NCBI RefSeq assembly: GCF_048771995.1
Contig: NC_133060.1
Coordinates: forward strand, 951,501-1,015,500
Direction of reading: 5' to 3'
Length of the DNA: 64,000 nucleotides
From: Taeniopygia guttata
Lineage: Eukaryota > Chordata > Aves > Passeriformes > Estrildidae
Position numbers and translations under genes: made by a program. Below are positions 39,101-51,100 of the stretch, one piece after another. The notes beneath the pieces were generated by a model, which saw only the letters and a program-made list of their open reading frames with translations, was not told where the DNA came from and did no database searches. The stretch's first letter is position 1, and each line of letters opens with the position of its first letter.

Positions 39101-42100
39101 CAGCCCATTTCGGGGGGGTCCCTCAGCCCATTTCGGGGGGGGGTCCCTCAGCCCCATTTCGGGGGGTCCCTCAGCCCCATTTTAAGAAGGGGGGGGGTCC
39201 CTCAGCCCCATTTCGGGGGGGTCCCTCAGCCCCATTTCGGGGGGTCCCTCAGCCCCATTTCGGGGTTCAGAGCCCCATGGGGGGTCTGCGCCAGTCGTGG
39301 CCCCTCCCCCAGGGCCCGGGGGGCTCCATGGGCTGCATGGGGGGGGGCGGGGGGTGGTGCGGGGGTGGGGGAGGGGGCTCGCCGCCGCCGCCCCCCCTCC
39401 AGCGGGGGGGCAGGAAGGGCGGGGGCGGGGGGGGCGGGGAGGGGGCGCCCACGGGCCCCTCCCAGCCGGGGCCGGGCCCCCCCCACAGCCAGGCGCCCCC
39501 CCCCCAATTTACCTCCGCCGTGGCCTCCGCCGTGGCCCCGGGGGGGGGGGTGGTCTCTGCCGTGCTCGCCGTGGGGCGGGGGGGGCCCCCCCCGGGACCC
39601 CCCCCCCTCCGCCGCCGCCGTTGGGGGGGGGTCCCCCGCTGCGCCCCCCGCCCCGGCAGCGGTACGGGGGGGGCGGGGGGGCTCGGCGCCGCCGCGACCC
39701 CCCCGGGGAGGGGGGCGGTGGAACGGGGGAGGGGGCGGCCCCCCCCCGCCCCCCCCTCCCCCGCGCATCCCCCCCCCCGCCCCCGCCGTTGGGGGGGGGG
39801 GCCCCCCCGCAGGCCGCCCCCTCCCCCGCCCCCGTCGGGACCCTCCCCCCAGAAGTCGCCGCGCTGGGGGGGGGGCGGGCCCATCATCCGCGGCCCCCCC
39901 GGCAGCCCCGGGGGCAGGCCCGGCCCGGCCCCGGCCCCGCCGCCGCCGCCGTGAGGGCCTGAGGAGAGAGGAGAGGAGAGGAGAGAGCGGGGTTAGAACG
40001 TGTGGGGGGTTTGGGAGTGTTTCTGAGGGGTTTGGGGAGTTTCGGGGGGTTTGGGGAGTTTGAGACTGTTTCTGAGGGGTTTGGGGAGTTTCGGGGGTTT
40101 GGAGTGTTTCTCAGGGGTTTCAGGGGTTTGGGCATTTTTTTGTGGGACTTTTTTGGAATTTTTTTTTTTTTTTTTTATGCGGGATTTTTTGGGCAGTTGT
40201 GTGGGATTTTTTTTGTATTTCATGGGGATGTTTTTTAATTCTTGGGATTTTTTGTGGTGGTGTGCAAGTTTTGGGTTTTTTGGGGATTTTTTTGGGATTT
40301 TTTTTTTTTTTGCGGGATTTTTTTGGAATTTTTTTCATTTTTGCAGAATTTTTTTTTGATTTTTTAGGGTAGTTCTGGGGGGTTTTTTGTATTTCATGGG
40401 GATGTTTTTTAATTCTTGGGATTTTTTTGTGGTTTTGTGCAAGTTTTGGGTTTTTTTTGGGGATTTTTTTGGGATTTTCGTGGTGGGTTTTTTTTATGAT
40501 TTTTTGGGGAATTTTTTGGGGATTTTTGTGGTGGGTTTTTTTAATGATTTTTTTGGGGATCTTTATTTTAATTTTGGGGATTTTTTTGTGGTTTTGTGCA
40601 AGTTTTGGGGTTTTTTTGGGTATTTTTTTTGGATTTTCGGGGTTGGGTTTTTGTATGATTTTTTGGGGATTTTTTTTTAATTTTTGGGATTTTGGGGGAT
40701 TTTTTAGAGTTTTTTTTTGGATTTTTTTAAATTTTGATGTGTTTTTTGGGATTTTTTTTTTTCGTTTTTTAATTTTAATTTTTGGGGGAGTTTTGGTGGG
40801 TTTTTTGCGATTTTTAAATTTTTATTATATTTTCGGAACCTTTTGGGGATTTTTTTGTATTTTTGGGTTTTTTTTTTTTTTTTTGTATTTTCTGGGTTTT
40901 TGTGGGGGATTTGGGGTTTTTTTTGGGATTTGGTAATTTGGGGAGGGGGCGCTTACCCGGCATGGGCCCCCCCGGGGGGAAGTGCTGCATCTTGGGCGGG
41001 GGGAAGCCGTTCATGGGGCCGGGGCCCAGCAGCCCGTGGGGAACTGCAGAAATCGGGGAAAAAACAAAAAAACGGGGTCAGGGGGACCCCAAAACACCCC
41101 CCAAGGAGGGGTGAGGACACCTTAAGTCACCCCAATTTAGAGACCCCCCAAATTTACCCAAAATTAAGGGGGTTAACCTCAATTAGAGACCCCCAAATTT
41201 ACCCCAAATTAAGGGGCTCTTTCCCCTTTAAGGGACGCCCAGGTGACCCCAGTTTAAGGGACACCTGCCCCAGGTCACCCCAATTTTAGGGGGTGTCCCC
41301 AGTTGCCCAGAGCACCCCAAAATCCCTCTCAGGGACACTGGACGTTGTCCCCAAGGTGTCCCCAAGCCCAGAGAACCCCAAAATCCCTGTCAGAACCCCA
41401 GGACGGTGTCCCCAGCTGTCCCCAAGGTGTCCCCAAGGTGTCCCTGGCTGTCCCCAAGATGTTCCCAAGATGTCCCTGGGTGTCCCCAAGGTGTCCCAGG
41501 CTGTCCCCAGGCTGTCCCCAAGCCCAGAGCTCTCTGCTATCCCTGTCAGGACCCCAGGACAGTGTCCCCAGCTGTCCCCAAGATGTCCCTGGGTGTCCCC
41601 AAGGTGTCCCCAAGCTGTCCCCAGGCTGTCCCCAGGCCCAGAGCTCTCTGCTATCCCTGTCAGGACCCCAGGACAGTGTCCCCAGGCTGTCCCCAAGTGT
41701 CCCCAGGCAGTCCCTGATGTCCCCAAGGTGTCCCCAAGCTGTCCCCAAGGTGTCCCCAAGTGTCCCCAGGCTGCCCCCAGGCCCAGAGCTCTCTGCTATC
41801 CCTGTCAGGACCCCGGGACGGTGTCCCCAGCTGTCCCCAAGGTGTCCCCAAGTGTCCCCAGGCTGTCCCCAAGTGTCCCCAGGCAGTCCCTGGTGTCCCC
41901 AAGGTGTCCCCAGCTGACCCTAAGCTGTCCCCCGGATGTCCCTGGGTGTCCCCAAGGTGTCCCCAGCTGTCCCCAGGCTGTCCCCAAGCCCAGAGCTCTC
42001 CGCTATCCCTGTCAGAACCCCAGGATGGTGTCCCCAAGCTGTCCCCAGGCTGTCCCCAAGGTGTCCCCAAGTGTCCCCAGGCTGTCCCTGGGTGTCCCCA

Positions 42101-45100
42101 AGGTGCCCCCAGCTGTCCCCAAGCTGTCCCTGGGTGTCCCCAAGCTGTCCCCAAGGTGTCCCCAGGTGTCCCCAAGCTGCCCCCAGCTGTCCCTGGGTGT
42201 CCCCAAGTGTCCCCAAGTGTCCCCAAGGTGTCCCCAGGCTGTCCCCCAGCCCAGAGCTCTCCGCTATCCCTGTCAGGACCCCGGGACAGTGTCCCCAAGG
42301 TGTCCCCAAGTGTCCCCAAGGCAGTCCCTGGGTGTCCCCAAGCTGTCCCCCTGCTGTCCCTGGGTGTCCCCAAGTGTCCCAAGCTGTCCCCAAGCTGTCC
42401 CAGGTGTCCCTCACCTCCCCCGGGCCCCCCCGGCGGCTGGCTGCCCAGGTTGCCCAGCAGGTGTTTGATCTTGTCCGAGTAGTCCGGCTGCTTCAGCAGC
42501 TCCTCGGCCTTGTGGCTGCTGGGGCCGCCCTGCGGGGAGAGAAACGGGGAGAAAATGAGAAAAAAGGGGGAAAACGGGAGAAAAAATGAGAAAAAAGGGT
42601 GAAAACAGCGGGAAACGGGAGAAAAAATGAGAAAAAAGGGGGAAAATGGGAGAAAAAATGAGAAAAAAGGGGGGAAACGGTGGGAAACAGGAGAAAAAAT
42701 GAGAAAAAAACGTTAAAAATGTGGGGAAATTGGGAGAAAATTAGAAAAAAGGGTAAAAATGTGGGGAAATGGGGAGAAAATTAGAAAAAAGGGTAAAAAC
42801 AGGAAAAGGGGAGAAACGGGAAGGAAATGAGAAAAAAGGAGGAAAAAGCATAAAGATGGGGGAAAGTGGGAGAAAAAATGAGAAAAAAGGTCAAAACGGG
42901 GGGAAATTGGAGAAAAAATGTAAAAAAGGGTAAAATGGGGGAATTGGGGAATAATGGGGAAAGAATGGGAGAAAATGAGAACAAAATGAGAAAAAAGGGA
43001 AAAAATAGGGGAAAAACGGGGAAATGGGGGAGAAATGGGAGAAAATGAGAACAGAGAAAAAATGGGGGAAAATGGGGGAGCAATGAGAAAAACTGAGTAA
43101 AAAGGGAGAAAACGGGGGGGAATGGGGAACAAAGGGGAAAAAGGGGCAAAAATGGGAAGGAAACCAGAAAAAAAGGGCTAAAACCAAGCAGAAACTTGGT
43201 TTTAGGAGAAAAACGATAAAAAAAAAAAGAGAAAAAATGGGAAAAAAGGGGAACATATGGGGAAATAGGGGGAAAATGGGAAAACAGCAAGAAAAAAGGG
43301 CTAAAATGGGGAAAACGAGGAAAAATGAGAAAAAAGGGCAAAACCCAGGCCAAAACAGGAAAAACAGGGAAAAAAACAAGAATAAAAGAGCAAAAAAACA
43401 ATAAAAAATATGAGAAAAAAAATGGAAATACTGGAATAAAGGCAACAACTAGGGAAAAAAGGACAAAGGGATTAAAGGGGAAAAAAAAGAAGGAAAAAAG
43501 ATGAGGAAAAGACAAAAAAAGTGGGGAAAAAAGGGGGAATTAGGGAAAGAACACAGTGGGGAAAGGTGAAAACGGGGGTTCCACCCTTTTATTCCCCCCC
43601 AGTGTGTGACCCCACAGATTTTGGGGGGGTTGCAAACTGGGATTTCCCAATTTTGGGGGTGATCCCCAATTTATGACCTTTCCCACGCCCCGCTAGATTT
43701 TGAAGCACCCCAAATTTGGGGTTCCAAGAATGGGGGGGTGAGCCCCAATTTATAACCCCAAATCCCGATTTTGGGATTCCCACGATGGGGGTGACCCCCC
43801 ACCCTCCCCAAATTTCGGGGCAGCCCGTTTTTTGGGGGGTTACCATGATGGAGCTGAGGATCTCCTGCATGTTGATGGGGGCGTTTTGGGGGGGTCCTGG
43901 GGGGCCCTTGCCCGCCCCGACGCTGCCCATGAGGTTGGCAAGGACCGGGGGCAGCTTGGCCCCCGCGCCCGGCTCCGGGGAGGCGGCGGAGTTCCCGGGA
44001 TCCAGCCCCTCGGGATAGGCCCCGTCCTCGCCGGAGCAGTCCTGGGGGGGCACAAACGGGGGGTCAGGAACGGCATTTCGGGGATTTTTAACTTTTTTAA
44101 ACTTTTTTTGGTTTATTTTTTTTTCCCAGAGCTTACCTCATCCAAGGGGATGAGTTTGGGTGGGAGCGGCTCGTAGGATTCCGGGTCGGGCTCGTGGGGG
44201 CTGTCGGGAATGCTGAGGGGTGAAAAAAGCTCAGTGGGTTTTTCTGGGATCACAAAGGATTTTTTTCCCATTTTCCCCCCTATTTTTGCTCTTTTTTTCT
44301 CATTTTTTCCCCATTTCCCTCCAGTTTTGCTGGGGTTTTGCCCTTTTTTCTTGTTTTTTCCCCACTTCCCTCCCTTTCCCCCTCATTTCTGCCCTTTTTT
44401 TCTCATTTTTCTCCATTTTCCCCTGGGTTTTACCCCTTTTCTCTCATTTTTTCCCATTTTCCACCCATTTTTTCTCATTTTTTCTCACTGGGGGCCCAAA
44501 GGCTTCATAGCCCACATTTCCAGGTTTACGTTTTCCAGTTCTGCATGTGCCAGAAATACTGAATTTTCCACAAGCTTGGGCGTCCTTCAGAATGGTCCCA
44601 AAATGTACCCAAAACGTTCCCCAAAATGGCACAAAGTGATCCCAAAATGGTCTCCAAAAAGAGGCTCAAAGTGACATAGTAAGCACCTAAAATGTCCATG
44701 AAATTGGCACCAAAAGCTAAAAAAAGACTCAGAGCCTCCTGAAAAAGAGGCTCAAATCATCCCCAAAATTGTGCCCAAAGCATCCCAAAATTGGCCCCAA
44801 AAAGTGCTCCTAAAACTGCACCCAAAATATCCCCAAAAAGGGATTTAAAGTGTTCCTAAAATGACCTCCAAAAAGGCCTGCAATGTACTCCCAAACTGTC
44901 TCAGAAAGAGCCTCTAAGTGTTCCCAAAAAGGTCAATAACCTGTCCCCAAAAGTGCCTCCAAAATGTCTCCTAAAGCATCCTCAGGACGGCCTCAAAAGT
45001 CCTCACAAAATGGCCCCCAAGTCCCTCACACAATGGTGTCCAAAGCCCTTACAAAATGGATCCCAAAACCATCACAAAAATGGCACCCAAAGTGCCTCCA

Positions 45101-48100
45101 AAGCCCTCACAAAATGTTGTCCAAAGTGTCCCCAGAACAGCCTCCAAAGCCGTCACAAAATCGACCCCAAACCCCTCACAAAATGACCCTTGAAGTCTCC
45201 AAAATATGGACTCCTAAGTCACTACAAAATGACCCCCAAAGCCCTCACAAAATGGATCCCAGAACCTTCACAAAATGGCACCCAAAGTGTCCCCAGAACA
45301 GCCCCCAAAGCCCTCACAAAACAGCACCAAAGCCCTCACAAAATCACCCCTGAAGTCCCCACAAAATGGCGCCCAAAGTCCTCACAAAATAACCCCTGAA
45401 GTCCCCACAAAATGGCGCCCAAAGCCCTCACAAAATAACCCCTGAAGTCCCCACAAAATGGCGCCCAAAGCCCTCACAAAATAACCCCTGAAGTCCCCAC
45501 AAAATGGCGCCCAAAGCCCTCACAAAATAACCCCTGAAGTGCCCACAAAATGGCGCCCAAAGCCCTCACAAAATCACCCCTGAAGTGCCCACAAAATGGC
45601 GCCCAAAGCCCTCACAAAATAACCCCTGAAGTGCCCACAAAATGGCGCCCAAAGCCCTCACAAAATAACCCCTGAAGTCCCCACAAAATGGCGCCCAAAG
45701 CCCTCACAAAATCACCCCTGAAGTCCCCACAAAATGGCGCCCAAAGCCCTCACAAAAACGGCCCCCAAATCACCTTCACCACCCCGACATTTGGGCTCAG
45801 AACACCACAAATCCCCCATTCCCCATCGCCAAAAGGGGATCCGGGACACGCCACCTCCCAGAACCCCAAATCCCCCACAAACACCCCCAGAAACGCCCCC
45901 CTCACCTCTCCTTGGAGAGGAAGATCTCCTGCAGGATGCCCTTGACGCGCTCGGCCTGCGTGAAGCGCTCGCGGCTGCCGCTGCCGGGGATGACGAGCGG
46001 CGCCGGCAGCTCCAGGGCCTTGGGGTAGATCCAGGGCACCTTCTCCTCCATGGAGTCGTGGCTGAGGCGCCGCGCCGTCTCGAAGGCGTGCCGGTCCTTC
46101 AGCATCTCCCGCTTGGCCGCTTCGCCAAAGTCCTTGATCTTGTTCACGTTCACTGTGCGGGGAGAGGAAGTTTAGGATCAGTTTGGGAAGAAAGCGTGGG
46201 GATTGTCTTGTTCTGGATTGGCCGGGTTGGAAATGTTTAAAAATGGCAGCCAAAGGGGTTTCAAAATGGCAGCCAAAGGGGTTTCAAAATGGCAGCCAAA
46301 GTGTTCAAAAAAAGGGACTTGAAGTGCTCAGAAAATAGGGCCCAAAGTGTCCACAAAATGGAGCCCAAAGTGTCCACAAAATGGCACCAAACTGTCCCAC
46401 AAAAACAGACAGAAATTGCTCCCATAAAGGGACCCAAAGCTTCCTGAAATGGCACCCAAAGTATCCATAAAATGTTCTCTAAAATGTTTTTAAAAGGGAA
46501 CCCAAATTGTCCCTAAAATGATTCCAAAATGGCATCAAATATTCCCACAAAATGTCCCTGTAAAATATCTCAAAATGGCGTCCACAGGGTCCCACAAAAA
46601 GGGGCCCAAAGCCTCCCACAAAATGGCCCCGAAAGGATCCCAGAGCGGCCCCAGAGCTCCCTGGAAGGGTGCCCGGGGTTCTCCAGGGCGTTTTGGGGTG
46701 AATCCCGGCCGTTTTGGGCTCACCCCGCTCGGTCTCGTCCAGCTCAAAGTAGAAATACTCGCGCAGCCGCCCCTCCTCGGGCCACGACACCGATTTCTTC
46801 TTGCGGGTCCTGCGCGGGGCCGGGCCGCCCTCGGAGGGGACATCGGTGGCCTTGGGGTCACCCCCCGCTTCTGACGAGCCTGAGGGGATGGCAGGAGGGA
46901 TCAGCAAAGGGGAAGCCCAAAAATTAGGAGTTTGAGCCTAAAATGGCACTCGGGGAGGGGCAAAGTGACCCCAAAATGGGTCCTGGGGTCGTTGGCAGGG
47001 AGGGATGCAAAATGGCACCCGATGGTCCTGAAAGAGGAACTAAGAGTGCTCCTAAAATGGCCCCAAACTCCCCTAAACTTACCCTAAACAGTGCCAATCC
47101 CACCCAAACCGTCCCCAAACCCAAAGCATCCCCAAACACACCCTAAACTCTCCCCAAACTGATCCTAAACAGCCCAAATCCTACCCAAACTGTCCCCAAA
47201 CCCACACAAACATCTCCAACTGTCCCCAAACCCACCCTAAACTCTCCCAAATCCCCCCAAACTGACCCCAAACAGCACCAATCCTACCCAAACTGTCCCC
47301 AAACCCACACAAACATCTCAAACTGTCCCCAAACCCACCCTAAACAGCACCAATCCTACCCAAACTGTCCTCAAACCCACACAAACCGTCTCAAACTGTC
47401 CCCACACCCACCCTAAACTCTCCCAAATCCCCTCAATCTGACCCTAAACAGCCCCAATTCCACCCAAACTGTCCCCAAACCCACACAAACATCTCAAACT
47501 GTCCCCAAACCCACCCTAAACAGCACCAATCCTACCCAAACTGTCCTCAAACCCACACAAACCGTCTCAAACTGTCCCCACACCCACCCTAAACTCTCCC
47601 AAATCCCCTCAATCTGACCCTAAACAGCCCCAATTCCACCCAAACTGTCCCCAAACCCACACAAACATCTCAAACTGTCCCCACACCCACCCTAAACAGC
47701 ACCAATCCTACCCAAACTGTCCCCAAACCCACACAAACATCTCAAACTGTCCCCACACCCACCCTAAACTCTCCCAAATCCCCTCAATCTGACCCTAAAC
47801 AGGCCCAATCCCACCCAAACTGTCCCCAAACCTGCAGAAACCATCCCAAAACCACCCAAAACGTCCCCAGTCCGTACCGGTGTCCATGGGCTCGGGCACC
47901 TCGATGGCCGGCACCGGCGTCCCCGGCCGGTCCGTGTCCATGGGCTCCGCGGCCGCCGGCTCTGGGGACGAGGGTTTGGCCGTGCTGGGCTCCGGCGCTG
48001 GCTTCCCCTCGAAGGGGCTGGGCTGGGGGGACACAAGGTGGGTCAGAACGGGGTGTTTTCACCCCAAAATGACTCCCAAAGCATTCCCCAAATGGTTCAT

Positions 48101-51100
48101 GAGGCGTTCACAAAATGGCGTCTGTGGCGCTCTCAAAATGGAAGCCAAATTGGCCACAAAATGGCTGCCAAAGTGTCCCCAAAATGGTCCTCAAGTTGTT
48201 CCCAAAATGGCCCCCAAATTGGCATCCTAAAAAGCCACGCAACATCCCCAAAAAAGGATTTAAAACTGCAACAAAATGGCCTCAAAAATGGTCTCAAAAC
48301 AGTCCACAAATTACCCCAAAAGTGTTCCTAAAAAATTATTCAAAATATTTACAAATTAGCCCCTGAAAGTGTGCCTGAAATAACCCCCAAAGTGTCCCCA
48401 AAAAGGGACTTGAGGTACCCTTAAAATGGCTTTTAAAGTTTTCCTAAAATGTCCCAAAATGACCCCAAAATGCCCCTCACCTTGGCTGCTGTTGGGGACA
48501 GAACTTTCTTCTTCTTTTTGATTTTGATGCCGGGGACGGGCGCCGAGTTCAGGGCATCCAGGAACCCGAGGCCTTCCATGGCTGGGGGAGCAGAGAGAGG
48601 TCACCAAAAAACCCCAAATTCACCCCAAAACAGGTCCCAAACCTGCCTCAAAATGGTGCCCAAATTGCCCCGAAAATGGTGCCCAAATCTCCCCTAAAAA
48701 AGGATCCCAAATGGCACCAAAATGACCCCAAAATGAAACCAGAAATGGCACCAGAATCAACCCCAAAATAGCACCAAAATGACCTCAATATGGCACCAGA
48801 AATGGCACCAGAATCAACCCCCAAATTAGCACAAAAATTACTCCAAAATGGCACCAAAATAACCCCAAAATGACCCCCAAACCCCCCAAACCTCCCAAAC
48901 TCACGCTGCGGGGGGATGATCTTCACTTTGATCTCCTTGGCCGCATTTGGGGCCGTGTTCAGGGGTTTGTATTTCTTCTCTGCCAGAGGAGCCTCCCCGG
49001 GGGCTGTCGGGGCGCTGGGGGGAGGAAAAAGGGTCAGGACCCCCCAAAACCACCCCAAAACCCCTGAGATTTCCCTCAAAATGGCCCCAAACCCGTCCCC
49101 AATGGCCCTGAAAATGTCCCCAAAATAGATCCCTGAGATTGTCCCAAAAACACCCTGAAGGCACCCCTAAAATGACCCCAAAACCACCCCTAAAACTGTA
49201 CCCCCCCAAATGGCCCAGAGACACCCAAAATATCCCCAGCACTACCCCGAGAAAAACCCCAAAACCACCCCAAAAAAACCCCAAAACTACCCCCAAAATA
49301 ATCCTGAAACATCTCCAGAACTGCCTCAAACCAGCCCCAAAAATCTCCAGAAATTCCCCAAAATCAGCCCCAAAAGCAGCTCTGAGACCCCAAAATGGCT
49401 CTGAAACCCTAAAACTGGCCCAAAATCCCCTAAAATGCCCCCAAATCCCACCTCTGTCTCTTCACCGGGACGGGTTTCAGGCTGTATTTGTCGGACGAGG
49501 CCGAGTTCAGTTTCTTCACTGGCACCAGGGACGGCGTCTCCAGCTCCAGCCCTGAGGGGAAAAAAGGCTCAGAAATCCCCAAAACGGCCCCAAAAATCCC
49601 CCAAACAGCTCAAAAACCAGCCCTAAAATGGCCCAAAATCGTTACAACCCCAATAGTGGAGCTTGAGCTCCGAATTCCCCAAAATCAATGCCAAATTCAT
49701 CTCAAATTTCCCTCAGCAAGCTCCAAACACATCCTAAGTTCCCCAGTTTTAGCACAAATTCCTCAAAAGAGCCTAAAAATCCCAAAACCAGCCCCAAATG
49801 TCCCTTAAAACCACTCCTAAATTCCAAACCCACCCCCAAAATCCCTTAAAATGGCCCAAATCAACCCCAAATTCCCAAAACCAGTCTCAATTTCTCTTAA
49901 AACCAGCTCTAAATTCCCAAAAACCACCCCAAACTCCCCTAAAACAGCCCAAACCCACCCCAAATTCCTAAAACCAGCCCAAATTTCCCTTAAAACCACT
50001 AAATTCCCAAAAAATACCCAAACCCGCCCCAAATCCCACCTGTGGAGCGGAACTTGGCGTGGCTGGGGGCCGTGGTCCGCAGGGATTTGGGTTTTTCCCG
50101 TTTTTTTTCGGGAATTTCCTCATTTTTGGCCTCGTTTTTGGTCTCCTGGGGCTTCTCCGGGACTGGGGTTTTGCTTTTGTTTTCCTCTTTCCTCTTCTTC
50201 TTATCCCGTTCTGGGGTGGGAAAAGGGGGTGAGGGGATTTCAGGGGAATTTTGGAAGGGATTCTGGGGAGTTTTTGGGGGAATTTTGGGGGATTTTGGGG
50301 CTCACCTGTGGGTTGAGAGCTGCTCTGGGAGCGGATCACCCCCATCCAGTCGCTGACCAGGATGGAGGCCAGGCGCCGGAGCTCTGAGGGGTTAATTAGG
50401 ATTAATCATTAATTAATCAGGGAATAATCAAGCAGCGGTGGGGAGGGGGACCTAGAGGAGGTTTAGGGGGATTTGGGGGGAGGTCCAAGGGGAGTTTTGG
50501 GGGATTTCAGAGGGGGTTTGGGAGTTTCAGAGGGATCGGTGCTGAGTTTTGGGGGGTTTAAGGGGGGATTTGGGGGTTTCAGAGGGATCAGTGATGATTT
50601 TTGGGGGGCCTGAGGGGGTTTTGGGGGTTCTCAGGGAGATTTTGGGGTTTTTCAGGGAGGTTTTTGGGGATCTCAGGGGGATTTTGGGGTTTTTTGGGGG
50701 TCCCTGCTCACCCTCATCATCGCTGGACTTGCTGAGCTGCTTCACCAGCTTGGCTGTGTTGTTCTGCAAAGGAAATGGGGGCTCAGGGGGGACAAAGGGA
50801 CACCAGAGGTGACAAAAGCCACCTGTGATATCCCCAAGTACCACCTGAGTGTCCCCAAGTGCCACCCCAGTGTCCCCAAAGCCCCCAGAAGGGCCTTAAA
50901 TGACACAAAAATCACTTTGGAGTGGGACAAAAAACCCTCAGCAGCAACAAAAACCATCTGTGGTTTCCCCAAGAGACACCTCAGTGTCCCCAAGTGCCAT
51001 CTGAGGGTCCCTAAATGCCACCCGAGTGTCCCCAAAGCCCCCAGGAGGGCCTTAAATGACACAAAAATCACTTTAAATGAGACAAAAGCCACTCTGGGAG

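Noticed and set aside
38236-39954. Plus-strand frame of 572 codons rich in PSAPFWGG and PPPP
   Set aside because: Antisense of the PPP1R10 Gly-rich exon plus the GGTCCCTCAGCC array; no start context, splice sites or family match.
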